In this document: positions 1-8,595 of the stretch, in pieces
How positions within the stretch are numbered: the stretch's first letter is position 1
Layout: each line of letters starts with the position of its first letter
NCBI GenBank assembly: GCA_022826005.1
Contig: JAJDVT010000068.1
Coordinates: forward strand, 1 to 43,496
Length of the DNA: 43,496 nt
Direction of reading: 5' to 3'
From: Gemmatimonadota bacterium
Lineage (GTDB): Bacteria; Gemmatimonadota; Gemmatimonadetes; Longimicrobiales; Gaopeijiaceae
Notes under the pieces: model-generated
Told to the model about the DNA's origin: nothing
What the model saw: the letters and a program-made list of their open reading frames with translations, nothing else
The model's database searches: none
Translations under genes and position numbers: made by a program

Positions 1-1
1 G

Positions 2-424
2 GGTGCGGCGCCGGCCGCGGCCCCGGGCCAACGAGCCGGGCGAACCGCCGCCATCCCCGTGTGGTTCAGCTTCACCTGCCGCGACGAGGGGCACCTGAGC
101 GACGGCACGCCCATCGGCGAGGTGGCGGCCTGGGCCGAGGAGTGCGACGTGGTGGCGGCGGTGGGGGTGAACTGCACGGCGCCCCGGCTCCTTCCCGCGC
201 TGATCGCGGCGCTGGCGGCGGGGACGCGCAAGCCGATCCTCGCCTACCCGAACGCCGGGGGCGACTGGGACGCCGGGGCGAAGCGGTGGGGGCGCGCCGA
301 GGGGGAGGCCGACTGGGGGGAAGCGTGCCGGGCGTGGATCGCGGCAGGGGCGGCGGGGGTGGGGGGGTGCTGCCGTGTCGGCCCGGACAAGATCCGGCGG
401 ATGCGCGCCGCGCTGCCCGCCTGA
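2..424 (+). CDS. Homocysteine S-methyltransferase, C-terminal part (partial gene)
   Basis: The gene enters from the left edge, so its start and N-terminal half are missing. The reading frame is open from base 2 and ends with TGA at 422-424. The visible part holds the family signature: a beta strand ending in SFTCRDEGHLSDGTPI, the VGVNCT cysteine, and the GGCCR cysteine pair near the C-terminus. In this family (Pfam S-methyl_trans, MmuM/BHMT type) these three cysteines bind the zinc that activates homocysteine. The enzyme transfers a methyl group, usually from S-methylmethionine, to homocysteine to make methionine in the cytoplasm. The methyl donor cannot be told from this fragment. A GTG at 59 is an internal codon, not the start, because the homology extends upstream of it. 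Confidence 0.88.
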   Translation, partial: GAAPAAAPGQRAGRTAAIPVWFSFTCRDEGHLSDGTPIGEVAAWAEECDVVAAVGVNCTAPRLLPALIAALAAGTRKPILAYPNAGGDWDAGAKRWGRAEGEADWGEACRAWIAAGAAGVGGCCRVGPDKIRRMRAALPA

Positions 425-485
425 GCCGCTCCGCCACCTCTCCCCGCTTCCACTCGGACCCGCGAAGCCTTAGCTTCCTCGTCCA

Positions 486-559
486 CGGGACGTGGCGCAG
501 TCCGGTAGCGCACCTGAATGGGGTTCAGGGGGTCGCCGGTTCGAATCCGGCCGTCCCGA
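486..559 (+). tRNA. tRNA-Pro (anticodon GGG)
   Basis: A complete cloverleaf can be drawn. The acceptor stem CGGGACG (486-492) pairs fully with CGTCCCG (552-558), with discriminator A at 559. The D arm carries GCGCAGTCCGGTAGCGC. The anticodon stem CCTGA/TCAGG (513-517/525-529) encloses the loop ATGGGGT, giving anticodon GGG at 520-522. The T arm GCCGG-TTCGAAT-CCGGC lies at 535-551. CCA is not encoded, since the bases after the discriminator are CTG. The gene sits 60 bases after the methyltransferase gene and faces the end of the metallopeptidase gene. Confidence 0.97.
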
Positions 560-565
560 CTGTGG

Positions 566-605
566 GGTCAGCCGCTGGCGCTAGCGTGGCAGCCCCTCGC
601 TGACC
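566..605. terminator. Possible hairpin at the convergent tRNA/peptidase 3' ends
   Basis: GGTCAGC (566-572) and GCTGACC (599-605) are a perfect 7-bp inverted repeat, with a smaller GCTG/CAGC stem nested inside. It lies just after the tRNA and overlaps the last codons of the minus-strand peptidase gene. There is no T-tract on either strand, so a role as terminator is only suggested by position. Confidence 0.25.
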
Positions 606-2410
606 AGGATTGTGGCTTCACCCGGCGCGAGGTCCAGCCCGGGCAGCTCACCGCCGGTCCAGCCGCGCACGATCGCGCGCACCCGCCCGCTGCTCCGCTC
701 GGTGACAATCGCCATCGGCGCCGATCCGAACGGCTCCAGGGTGAACTGCTCACCGGGGCCGGACAATACCACCTGGCCCAGCTCCCCGTCCGTCGCGGGA
801 TCGTAGGGCACCGCGAAGAGGAAGGCTCCGCCGCCCGTGGCCACCGGGCGGGGCTCGAACCCGAATCCGAAGCGCTGCTGGCCCGCCGGGCCGAACCCCT
901 CCAGCCGGTACGGGCCTTCGACCGCCGGCAGCGTGACCGGCAGGTCGACCAGGAAGGCGGGGTCCAGCGCGAGCTGTCCCGGGCCCGTCCTGCCCCAGAG
1001 CAGCAGGGTGGAGGAAGCGGTGGCGCCCGCCGTGGCCACGGAGCCCGACACGAGCGCAGACTCCTCGTTGAGCCGAAAGTCCATGGCCTTCACGAAGTGG
1101 TAGTCGCTGACCCAGCTGGGGCTGCAGTATCCCATGAAGTCCCTGTAGAGCGTAGCACTTACCAGCCGCTCGCCGTGAAAATCGTAGCCCCAGACCCCGA
1201 TCGAGCCGCCCGAGTACGGGAAGCCCATATCGGGCGCGATCGCTCCTCCGCAGGGAGCGTGGTGCAGTCCGAGATTGTGCCCGATTTCGTGGGCCAGCGT
1301 CTCGGGGTCGGCCCGTCCGACCGCGACCGGATGCCCGATGAAGCCGAGCCCCCGCGCCGTCGTCCCGTAGTCCACGCTCACGGCCCCATAGTAGTAGCCA
1401 CGCTCGCCCTCCGTAACGCGGAGGAAGGTCAGTTCGCCGAGCAGTTCGGACCAGCCGGCCGCCGTCGTGAGGTCCGCGGTGGTCGTGAATCCCTCGTGGA
1501 CGGTCACGGTCATCTCGTTGATGGGCAGCACAGCCCGCGCATGCCGCAGCTGCTCACCCCCGGGCGTCATTCCCTCGGTCCAGTCGTAGACCGCCGCACC
1601 GTTCGGCGAGGCCGTCACCACGGGCACCACCGTCAGGTCGAACCGCGGAACCGCCTGCACCTCGACGGGCAGCCATCCCGTTTTCGGAACCCTGGGACGC
1701 TCCCCCGATCCCACCGGCACGGTGCGCTCCGTGTCCACATCGATGGCCATCTCGGTCCCGGGTCGCATCAGCGAACCCGGGATCACCGCGTCGTAGGACC
1801 AGTCCAGTCTGCCTTCGTCAACTTCCGAAGGCAGGATCTCAGCTTCGGGGTTCATGACGAATGTGCGCACCAGGGTGCTGTTCCGGTAGAACGAAGCCTC
1901 CACGACCGGCTGGTAGTAGCTGTCCCGGTCCCCGGTCACGAAGACCCGCAAGAGCGCCGGGCGCCCCGCGATGAGAGGCACGTCCCCCGAACTGTTCTGA
2001 ACAGCCTGCGTGAAGTAGTAGCCTTCAACGGAGAGACCGACCATCGCCGGGTTGGCCCGCACCCGGGCGTGTTCGGTCAGTCCGGCGTAGGACACCGACA
2101 ACATGGTTTCCCCGAAGCGGACCGCTTCTGCCTTCCCGTCCGGCAGCATGTGCACGATCCGCTGGTCCTCGCTGCTCCATACCGGGCGCGCCCAGGAAGG
2201 CGGCTCCTGAATCAGCTGCCGGTTCTGGTCCACCACCGAGACGGAAAAGCGGGCCTCGTCGCCGATGGTCACCATGGTGTCCGCCGGAGAGACCCGCAGG
2301 TCGGACGGCACCGCGCCGGCCTCCATCCCCAGATCGCCACACCCGGCCAGCACCGGTACCAGGAGCGGGACGCCGCAAGCAGCAAGGGACCTGATCACGC
2401 TCCTATCCAC
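581..2410 (-). CDS. Metzincin-like zinc metallopeptidase lipoprotein, copy B
   Basis: This 609-residue protein looks like an exported peptidase anchored to a membrane by a lipid. The N-terminus has a short hydrophobic stretch and a lipobox LAGC (Cys24). Residues about 35-125 resemble a bacterial Ig-like domain. The catalytic region carries HEIGHNLGLHH, so His374, Glu375, His378 and His384 fit the metzincin HExxHxxGxxH zinc site, with a likely Met-turn at MGYC (Met426). Cys387 and Cys429 could form a disulfide. The family may be close to M66 (StcE-like), but I cannot confirm that. The start is GTG at 2410, which overlaps the stop of the upstream barrel gene by 8 bases; a second in-frame GTG four codons later is possible. 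It is the last gene of the long minus-strand run and is a clear paralogue of the product of 2975-4795. Confidence 0.82.
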   Translation of the reverse strand: MDRSVIRSLAACGVPLLVPVLAGCGDLGMEAGAVPSDLRVSPADTMVTIGDEARFSVSVVDQNRQLIQEPPSWARPVWSSEDQRIVHMLPDGKAEAVRFGETMLSVSYAGLTEHARVRANPAMVGLSVEGYYFTQAVQNSSGDVPLIAGRPALLRVFVTGDRDSYYQPVVEASFYRNSTLVRTFVMNPEAEILPSEVDEGRLDWSYDAVIPGSLMRPGTEMAIDVDTERTVPVGSGERPRVPKTGWLPVEVQAVPRFDLTVVPVVTASPNGAAVYDWTEGMTPGGEQLRHARAVLPINEMTVTVHEGFTTTADLTTAAGWSELLGELTFLRVTEGERGYYYGAVSVDYGTTARGLGFIGHPVAVGRADPETLAHEIGHNLGLHHAPCGGAIAPDMGFPYSGGSIGVWGYDFHGERLVSATLYRDFMGYCSPSWVSDYHFVKAMDFRLNEESALVSGSVATAGATASSTLLLWGRTGPGQLALDPAFLVDLPVTLPAVEGPYRLEGFGPAGQQRFGFGFEPRPVATGGGAFLFAVPYDPATDGELGQVVLSGPGEQFTLEPFGSAPMAIVTERSSGRVRAIVRGWTGGELPGLDLAPGEATILVSEGLPR

Positions 2411-2990
2411 CGGTCAGCTTGATCCCCAATCCAAGTTGCATGGACAGCGCCACGGCGTGGGCCGACCTCGATGTGGTGTTCGCGCTGAGCCATCGATACG
2501 AAACACCGGGGAGCAGAAGCAGCCGCCCGAACGACACCACCGCCCCCGCCCCGACATCGATCCCGGGGCCGAACTGGGGCGCGTCGCCACCCATGCCCGC
2601 TTCCGTTGAACCGAAAAGCACGCCGCCCCGGGCCCAGGGTTGGCCCCGCAGCCCCGGCACGTCCGGTGCCCACTCCGCACCGAGCACCGCGTGATTCCCG
2701 ACGATGGCGGGATCGAGGCCGGTACAGAACCCTTCTTCACAGCCGAAGGCGGTGCGGTAGTAGCCCCCGAACGCCGCCCAGGACGAATTGACTCGACGCT
2801 TGAAGACCACATCCACCGAGATCTTCGGAACGATGTCCAGCGCGGCCCCCGAAGCCGAGTGGCTCCCGACGCTGAGCCCCGTGCGCACCTCGGCCTCGGA
2901 ATCCCCCAGCCACTCCGTCCACTGCCCGGCCAGGGGCCCCGGGAGAAGCGCGGCGCAAGCCGTCAGGACCACCGTCAGCGGGCGCGCCAC
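2403..2990 (-). CDS. Small exported beta-barrel-like protein, copy B
   Basis: This 195-residue protein has no name I recognise. It begins with a cleavable signal peptide (hydrophobic core, LAGQ) and continues as alternating short strands rich in Gly and aromatic residues, as in small outer-membrane barrels. Near the middle is CEEGFCT with Cys84 and Cys89, and then GVSYRW. The protein from 4850-5434 has the same length and layout, with CEEGFCT at the same residue numbers, so the two are paralogues. The start is GTG at 2990: it has GGAG five bases upstream and overlaps the end of peptidase copy A by 16 bases. Its stop overlaps the start of peptidase copy B, so translation is probably coupled on both sides. 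A role as partner, anchor or exporter of the peptidase is inference only. Confidence 0.75.
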   Translation of the reverse strand: MARPLTVVLTACAALLPGPLAGQWTEWLGDSEAEVRTGLSVGSHSASGAALDIVPKISVDVVFKRRVNSSWAAFGGYYRTAFGCEEGFCTGLDPAIVGNHAVLGAEWAPDVPGLRGQPWARGGVLFGSTEAGMGGDAPQFGPGIDVGAGAVVSFGRLLLLPGVSYRWLSANTTSRSAHAVALSMQLGLGIKLTGG

Positions 2991-4795
2991 GGCACTCCGT
3001 CGCTGACCATGACCTCCGTATCTCCGTCTGCGAGCGCCATCGATCCGTTCCAGTCGCGCAGTATCGCACGCACCTGCCCTGAACTCCGGTTGATGACGAT
3101 CGCCATCGGGCTTGTGCTCGATGGGCCCAGAACGAATTCGCCCTCCGGGCCCGACAGAACCACCCTGTCCAGCTGTCCGTCCCGGTCCGGGTCGTAGGGG
3201 ACGTGGAAGTGGAAGTGCCGGCCGCCATGCTCCACGGGCAGGGGCGTGAAGTCGAAGCCGAACCTGAGCACGCCGCCGGGACCGAATCCCTCCAGCCTGT
3301 AGGGACCTCCCTGGACGGGGACGCTGGGCCTGGCGTCGACCAGGAAGGCGGGCTCGATGACCATTTCCCCCTCGCCGACGCCCCCCCAGAGCATGATCGT
3401 GCTCTCCTCGGGGATGGCCTCCCAGGCCGCGCGGGCCGGCGCGGACTCCACGAGCAGCCGCCGGTTGAGCGCGATGCGGAAGCTGTAGTCGCTGATCCAC
3501 GCCGGGTCGCAGTAGGTCATCAGGTCGTGGTAGCCGGGGTGGATGACCGCACCCGCCTCCACGTCGAAGCCGTGTATGCCGATGGTGCTGGGATCGTACG
3601 GGTAGTTGAAATCCAGACCACCCGGGACGCCCAAGGGACAATTGACGTGCCGAAGACTCATGTTGTGGCCGATCTCATGGGTGTACGTGCCGGTACTGTT
3701 GGTCCCGACGCTCACCGGAATCGTGAAGTTGCCGAGACCCCGAAGCCCCCCGCGATACGGCAGTATGGTGGTACCGTAGTAGTAGCCCTGGCGTCCCTCG
3801 AGTTCCCAAATGGCCGTGACCTCCCGGTGCCAGAGGGTAAATCCCGATACTTCTCTCAGATTCACCGAGGTGTAGACCGGCTCATGAACGGTGACCTTCA
3901 TCTCGCCGATCGGCATGACCTTTTTTGCAAACCGGAAGAAGGCGTGGTCTTCCGTCATCCCATCCGCCCACTCGAGCACGCCCTGGCTGGAGGCGTAGAG
4001 GGTCTGAATCATCGGAACGATGGTCTGATGGTACAGCGGCATTTCCACCACGTTGAAGCTCATCCTGCCCTCGGCCGGGAACCTGAGCTGGCTGCCCGGG
4101 GCATGCGGCACGATACCGTCCGGGTCGAGCTCCACCACCATCTCGACCCCCGGCTGAATCACGGATCCGGGGATGGCTGCATTGTTCGTCGCGCCCAGAA
4201 TCCCTTCCTGCGGTTCCGTAAAGACCTTTCCTCCCAGCGGGCTGAGGGCGGCGGTGTGGACGACTTCGCCGTCGAGGTAGAAGGTCGCGCGGGCGCGGGG
4301 CTCGAAGAAGCCGATCTCGTCACCCACGGGGAAGACCCGCAACGCGGCGTCTCGTCCTGCGATCAGCGGGATATCTCCACGCATGTTCTGGGCACCCTGG
4401 GTGAGGTACGCAGCAGCAGCCGACAACTGGAGGTCGAGCGGGTTGGTGCGCACGAATACCGAGCCGGTCACCCCGGCCACCTCGGCGGATACCCGCACCT
4501 CGGCACCACCCAACGCGGTGAAGGTGCCGTCGGGCTCGAGTTCGATGCTTCCGCGGGGCGCGACCACCCAGGTTGCCGGCGCCCAGTCCGGCGGCCCCGG
4601 GATGACGTTCCTGTCTTCGTCCAGTACCGTGATCCTCAGACGGGCCTGGTCCCCCTCGGTAACGATTGTGTCGCGCGGCGCGATCAACAACGTCTCCGGC
4701 ACGACCGCAACGCTGGCGAGGTCGTCGCAGCCGACCAGCGCCAGGGCGGCCAGACACGCACCTGCCCGGCAGTACCTGCTAAACAGTTCCGACAT
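2975..4795 (-). CDS. Metzincin-like zinc metallopeptidase lipoprotein, copy A
   Basis: This 606-residue lipoprotein (lipobox LVGC, Cys23) is a full-length paralogue of copy B, with the same Ig-like region after the lipobox and the same middle domain (AQNMRGDIPLIAGR versus VQNSSGDVPLIAGR). The zinc site reads HEIGHNMSLRH (His373, Glu374, His377, His383), so the usual Gly of HExxHxxGxxH is Ser380. The Met-turn MTYC (Met426) and the cysteines Cys386 and Cys429 are kept. I chose ATG 4795 because it has a strong GGGAGG site and puts the lipobox at a normal distance; an ATG at 4846 would add 17 residues. Exported peptidase activity is predicted; the substrate is unknown. Confidence 0.82.
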   Translation of the reverse strand: MSELFSRYCRAGACLAALALVGCDDLASVAVVPETLLIAPRDTIVTEGDQARLRITVLDEDRNVIPGPPDWAPATWVVAPRGSIELEPDGTFTALGGAEVRVSAEVAGVTGSVFVRTNPLDLQLSAAAAYLTQGAQNMRGDIPLIAGRDAALRVFPVGDEIGFFEPRARATFYLDGEVVHTAALSPLGGKVFTEPQEGILGATNNAAIPGSVIQPGVEMVVELDPDGIVPHAPGSQLRFPAEGRMSFNVVEMPLYHQTIVPMIQTLYASSQGVLEWADGMTEDHAFFRFAKKVMPIGEMKVTVHEPVYTSVNLREVSGFTLWHREVTAIWELEGRQGYYYGTTILPYRGGLRGLGNFTIPVSVGTNSTGTYTHEIGHNMSLRHVNCPLGVPGGLDFNYPYDPSTIGIHGFDVEAGAVIHPGYHDLMTYCDPAWISDYSFRIALNRRLLVESAPARAAWEAIPEESTIMLWGGVGEGEMVIEPAFLVDARPSVPVQGGPYRLEGFGPGGVLRFGFDFTPLPVEHGGRHFHFHVPYDPDRDGQLDRVVLSGPEGEFVLGPSSTSPMAIVINRSSGQVRAILRDWNGSMALADGDTEVMVSDGVPWRAR

Positions 4796-4849
4796 TCCCG
4801 CCTCCCTTTTCCTGCGTTCCATCGCACCTGGCTTCGCGGTGACCATGCC

Positions 4850-5434
4850 TCAACCCCCCCACAGCTCAATGGCGATTCCGAGATGGCCCGACAGCGCGAC
4901 CGCGTATGCGGTACTCGCGGGCTTGTTCGCCTGCATATAGCGGTAGGACACTCCCGGGAGGGCCGACACCCGGCCGAAACCCAAGCGGAGACCCGCGGCG
5001 ATGTCGTAGCCGAACCCGGTTTCGGGGTCCGCGCCCAGTGTGCCCGCCCGGGTTGTCCCGACGAGGAGTCCGGCGCGAAGCCACGGCCCCACGGCCACTC
5101 CGAGGTCCGGTACCCACTGCGCACCGAAGGCTCCGTGGTTCCCCACGATCGTAATGTCACGATCGGTGCAGAATCCCTCCTCGCACCCGAAGGTCGTCCG
5201 GTAGAATCCGCCGAAGACCGACACGGTGGGGATCACTTCCACTTTCAACACCGCATCGAAGGACGGCTTCGGAACTACGTCCAGCTTTGCAGCGGACTCC
5301 GAATGGTTGCCGACGCTCATCCCCCCGCGCACCTCTACCGCAATCCGGCCCGGAAAACCGGGCATCTGGGCGGCTGCCGACCCCTGGATCAGCGCACAAC
5401 CCGCAATAGCTACAAACAAGGCCCGCCCGATCAT
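4850..5434 (-). CDS. Small exported beta-barrel-like protein, copy A
   Basis: This protein of 194 residues has a signal peptide (core ALFVAIAGCALIQG, likely cleavage near AAAQ), followed by repeated short amphipathic strands. It is the paralogue of the product of 2403-2990: the strings SVGNHSES, LDVVPK, FGGFYRTTFGCEEGFCT and LPGVSYRY line up with no large gaps, and Cys84/Cys89 are at identical positions. The ATG at 5434 forms an ATGA overlap with the stop of the DUF1080 gene, so this gene is coupled to the sugar operon. It ends 54 bases before the start of peptidase copy A. I predict a small outer-membrane barrel. No known family name can be given from sequence alone. Confidence 0.75.
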   Translation of the reverse strand: MIGRALFVAIAGCALIQGSAAAQMPGFPGRIAVEVRGGMSVGNHSESAAKLDVVPKPSFDAVLKVEVIPTVSVFGGFYRTTFGCEEGFCTDRDITIVGNHGAFGAQWVPDLGVAVGPWLRAGLLVGTTRAGTLGADPETGFGYDIAAGLRLGFGRVSALPGVSYRYMQANKPASTAYAVALSGHLGIAIELWGG

Positions 5435-6285
5435 CGTTCGCTCCACTCCCGAATCTTGATGTTCCGAAACCACACCGGGTCTCCGTGGTCCTGAAGCCCT
5501 ATGTGCCCGGCGGGGGCCATTCCGTACCCCGGCCATTCACCAAATTTACTGCGCTGAACCAGCGCCCGCCACTCGTCGCTCCACAGCTCGTAGGCCAGGA
5601 TGCGGACGCCGTTCATCCAGTGTTCCACCTGCGCGCCCCGCACCATGATCCTCACCTGGTTCCATTCGCCTACCGGCCGGGTGACGTCCTCGCTCGGGGC
5701 GTGAAGCGCGTAGTTGGACCCCGCCGAGGTCTCGGGCGTGGACCCGTCGCGGTGGCCGGCGTTGTCGAGAACCTGCATCTCCGGTCCCGTCCAGTAGGGC
5801 TGGACCTCCTCCTCCGTGACCCGGTAGAAGATGCCGCTGTTGCCGCCCTCCGAGACCCTCCACTCCAGCGCCAGCTCGAAGTCGGCGTACTGGTCGACCG
5901 TGATGATCGTACCACCGCGGCCGCGTGGGGTGAACACCAGCGCCCCGTCCCGCGCCTGCCAGCCGGGGGGGACATCGTCGCGCCGGTAGCCCCGCCAGCC
6001 CTCGAGAGTACCGTCGAAGAGCAGCTTCCATCCGGCCGCCTCCTCTTCCGCGGTCAGGCGGTTCGGCGGGGGGTCCTGGGCCGCTGCGCCAAGAGACTCT
6101 CCGGCCGCCCGCTCCTCAGCCATGGCGCTCGCGTTCGGTGTGCCGCCCATCGGGCCGCATCCCTGCAAGGCACCGGTCCACGCCAGCACCATCGCCGGCA
6201 TCAACCCGGCGAGCCAGGCCTGCTGGAGGCGTGGCACCCGTTCCCGCGTCGAGCCAGGGACCGAAGAATCCGAAATCGAGGGCAT
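5431..6285 (-). CDS. DUF1080 family 3-keto-glycoside hydrolase lipoprotein
   Basis: The 284-residue product matches the DUF1080 (3-keto-disaccharide hydrolase) family: GWKLLFDGTLEGW at residues 85-97, then GGNSGIFYRV and GPEMQVLDNAGH, and a C-terminal GHIGLQDHGDPVWFRNIKI that is highly typical. These proteins have a concanavalin-like jelly-roll fold, and characterised members cleave glycosides already oxidised at C3. A hydrophobic stretch followed by LQGC (Cys43) suggests a lipoprotein. The ATG at 6285 has GGAGGAGG just upstream. It lies 24 bases after a sugar isomerase-like gene and overlaps the next barrel gene by ATGA. Together with the Gfo/Idh/MocA oxidoreductase and the TIM-barrel isomerases it points to a 3-keto-sugar catabolic operon. 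Confidence 0.88.
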   Translation of the reverse strand: MPSISDSSVPGSTRERVPRLQQAWLAGLMPAMVLAWTGALQGCGPMGGTPNASAMAEERAAGESLGAAAQDPPPNRLTAEEEAAGWKLLFDGTLEGWRGYRRDDVPPGWQARDGALVFTPRGRGGTIITVDQYADFELALEWRVSEGGNSGIFYRVTEEEVQPYWTGPEMQVLDNAGHRDGSTPETSAGSNYALHAPSEDVTRPVGEWNQVRIMVRGAQVEHWMNGVRILAYELWSDEWRALVQRSKFGEWPGYGMAPAGHIGLQDHGDPVWFRNIKIREWSER

Positions 6286-6309
6286 CGTGCCTCCTCCGTT
6301 TCCAGCGCC

Positions 6310-7317
6310 TCACTGGTCGCGGCCCGCGAAGGCCGCGTCAAAGGCTGTGTCCGACGGCGGAAAGGCAAGCTTGCGCACGAACGCGCACGCTTCCTCCGCT
6401 CCGTGTTCCCTGTCCATTCCCGCATCCTCCCACTCGACCGACAGCGGGCCCCGGTAACCCGCGCGGTTCAGAGCCCGCATTACCGCTTCGAAGTCCACCC
6501 GGCCCCGTCCGAGCGACCGGAAGTCCCAGCAGCGCCGCGGATCTCCGAAGTCCGTGTGGCCGCCGAAGAGCCCGGCCTCCACCGGTCGCCGGGACCACCA
6601 CACATCCTTCATGTGGACATGATGGATGCGGTCCGCAAATCTCCGTATGAAGTCGACGTAGTCCACCCCCTGGTACGCAAGGTGGCTGGGGTCGTAGTTG
6701 AGTCCGAAGGCAGGGTGCTTGTCAAGCCGTTGCAGCGCCCGCTCGGTCGTGACGATGTCGAAGGCGATTTCGGTGGGGTGGACCTCCAGGGCGAAACGCA
6801 CCCCTTCGGCCAAGAAGGTGTCCAGTACCGGACGCCAGCGGTCCGCGAATTCACGAAAACCGTCGTCGATCCGCTCGGGCGGGACGGGAGGGAAGGAATA
6901 GAGCAGGTGCCAGATCGGGCTGCCGGTGAAGCCATTCACGACCTCCACGCCGAGCCGGGCCGCCGCCCTCGCGGTGTCTTCCATCTCGCGGGCCGCGCGG
7001 TGGCGGACCCCCTCCGGGTCGCCGTCGCCCCACACCCGCGCCGGGAGGATGGCCTGGTGGCGCGCGTCGATCCTGTCGCACACGGCCTGGCCAACCAGGT
7101 GATTGCTGATGGCGTGAACGGCGAGGCCGTGCCGGGCGAGCAGTTCGTGGCGGCCGTGGCAATAGGCCGGATCGGCGAGGGCGGACTGAACGTCGAAGTG
7201 GTCGCCCCAGCAGGCGAGTTCAAGGCCGTCGTAGCCCCAGGCGGCCGCCTTCGCCGCGAGGACCTCCAGCGGCAGATCGGCCCATTGGCCGGTAAAGAGG
7301 GTGACGGGACGGGTCAT
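6310..7317 (-). CDS. Sugar phosphate isomerase/epimerase (AP endonuclease 2-type TIM barrel)
   Basis: This 335-residue protein begins [29 protein letters not shown], the usual opening of xylose isomerase-like TIM barrels. Likely metal ligands are Glu178 ([11 protein letters not shown]), Asp209 and His212 (NYDPSHL), His235 (HHVHMKD) and a Glu in SVEWED near residue 283. No signal peptide is seen, so it should act in the cytoplasm, probably isomerising or epimerising a keto-sugar. Its ATG overlaps the stop of the Gfo/Idh/MocA gene as ATGA, which indicates translational coupling between the oxidoreductase and the isomerase. The exact sugar is unknown. Confidence 0.88.
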   Translation of the reverse strand: MTRPVTLFTGQWADLPLEVLAAKAAAWGYDGLELACWGDHFDVQSALADPAYCHGRHELLARHGLAVHAISNHLVGQAVCDRIDARHQAILPARVWGDGDPEGVRHRAAREMEDTARAAARLGVEVVNGFTGSPIWHLLYSFPPVPPERIDDGFREFADRWRPVLDTFLAEGVRFALEVHPTEIAFDIVTTERALQRLDKHPAFGLNYDPSHLAYQGVDYVDFIRRFADRIHHVHMKDVWWSRRPVEAGLFGGHTDFGDPRRCWDFRSLGRGRVDFEAVMRALNRAGYRGPLSVEWEDAGMDREHGAEEACAFVRKLAFPPSDTAFDAAFAGRDQ

Positions 7318-8558
7318 GGGCGCGCTCCGGGGTTGTCGGCCCGGTCTTCGACTGCACCCGCGGCGGGCGCGACCGGGACATCCGCCGCTCCCGGGTGCGC
7401 CAGCTCGGTCCAGCGCCCCCGCGCTGCCGCCTCAAGCACCCCGGCGATGAATCGAAGTCCGCGGAGACCATCGTTGTGGTCGGGGAAATCGCGGTCCAGC
7501 GGATCAGGCTCGGCCCCGGCAACGCCGGCACCGATCACCCGGCCCGCGGACCGGTAGATGTTGGCGAACGCTTCGATGAAACCCTCGGGGTGCCCTGGCG
7601 GAAGGCGGGTCGCGTGCCCGGCAGCCGCACACAGGTACCCGCTCCCGCGGGTCAGCCGCTGGCGGGGTGCTTCAGGAAAGAGCAGGTCGAGCACGTTGGG
7701 ATCCTCCTGCCGCCAGACCAGCCCCGCCCGCTCCCCGTAGACCCGCAGCGCCAGCCCGTTTTCCTCGCCGGCCGACACCTGGCTGGCGTAGCAGACCCCC
7801 CGCGCGCCCCCCGCGAACCGCACGAGGATGCCCGCGTCGTCCTCCATCACCCGGCCCGGCACCAGGCTCGCGAGGTCCGCGAAAACCGCCTCGGTCTCCA
7901 GGCCGGTCGCATAGCGCACGAGGTTGTGCAGGTGCGATCCGATGTCGCCGAGCGCCGAGGAAGGCCCCGCCTGCGCCGGATCCTGCCGCCAGCCGGCCTG
8001 CTTGTGGCCGGTCCCCTCCAACCGGGTGGAGAGCCATCCCTGCGGGTACTCGGCGACGACCTTGCGCACCGCTCCAAGCTGGCCCGACCGCACCAGGTGG
8101 CGGGCCTCCTTGACCATCGGATACCCGGTGTAGTTGTGGGTAAGCGCGAAGGTGAGCCCGGTGCGCTCCACCTCGCGGCAGAGCGCCTCCGCACCGGCCA
8201 CGCTCCTCGTCATCGGCTTGTCGCAGACGACATGGATGCCCCGCCCCAGAAAGGCGAGCGCGACCGCCCGGTGCAGATGGTTGGGGGTGACGATGGTCAC
8301 TGCATCGATGCGACGATCCGCGCCCAGCGCGGCCTCTGCTTCCGCCATCTCCTCGAAGGTGCCGTAGACGCGTCCCGCATCCAGCCCCAACGCCCGCCCC
8401 TGTTCCCTGGAACGCTCAGGGTGCGACGCGAAGGCGCCCGCGACGAGTTCCCACTCCCCGTCCAGCGCGGCAGCCATGCGGTGCACCGCCCCGATGAATG
8501 CACCGGGGCCGCCGCCCACCATGCCGTAGCGGAGCTTGCGTCCGAGGTGAGGGTTCAC
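7314..8558 (-). CDS. Gfo/Idh/MocA family NAD(P)-dependent oxidoreductase
   Basis: This 414-residue protein has a Rossmann fold with GGGPGAFIG (residues 15-23), the strand VTPNHLH, the family Lys in CDKPM (Lys114, the EKP motif as DKP), and GDIGSHLHN (Asp205, His209), which supplies the other usual catalytic residues. Family members oxidise or reduce sugars and cyclitols at a ring carbon, often at C3 in glycoside degradation. It has no signal peptide, so it is cytoplasmic. The start is GTG at 8558 with a GGGGGTG upstream. It sits between an MFS transporter and a TIM-barrel isomerase, which fits uptake followed by oxidation and isomerisation. Confidence 0.9.
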   Translation of the reverse strand: MNPHLGRKLRYGMVGGGPGAFIGAVHRMAAALDGEWELVAGAFASHPERSREQGRALGLDAGRVYGTFEEMAEAEAALGADRRIDAVTIVTPNHLHRAVALAFLGRGIHVVCDKPMTRSVAGAEALCREVERTGLTFALTHNYTGYPMVKEARHLVRSGQLGAVRKVVAEYPQGWLSTRLEGTGHKQAGWRQDPAQAGPSSALGDIGSHLHNLVRYATGLETEAVFADLASLVPGRVMEDDAGILVRFAGGARGVCYASQVSAGEENGLALRVYGERAGLVWRQEDPNVLDLLFPEAPRQRLTRGSGYLCAAAGHATRLPPGHPEGFIEAFANIYRSAGRVIGAGVAGAEPDPLDRDFPDHNDGLRGLRFIAGVLEAAARGRWTELAHPGAADVPVAPAAGAVEDRADNPGARP

Positions 8559-8595
8559 GCTGGCACCCCCTTTCGCAGGCCGGGGCCGGGGCCCC

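Noticed and set aside
464-477. GAAGC-CTTA-GCTTC hairpin as terminator of the methyltransferase gene
   Set aside because: Five base pairs and no T-tract are too little in this composition.
518-2422. Long plus-strand open frame over the metallopeptidase gene
   Set aside because: The frame is rich in Arg, His and Pro with no domain, while the minus strand shows a lipobox and an intact zinc site. It is a GC-driven shadow.
3203-5494. Plus-strand frame of 763 codons
   Set aside because: It is antisense to peptidase copy A and barrel copy A, which have clear paralogues. No signal or domain is visible in it.
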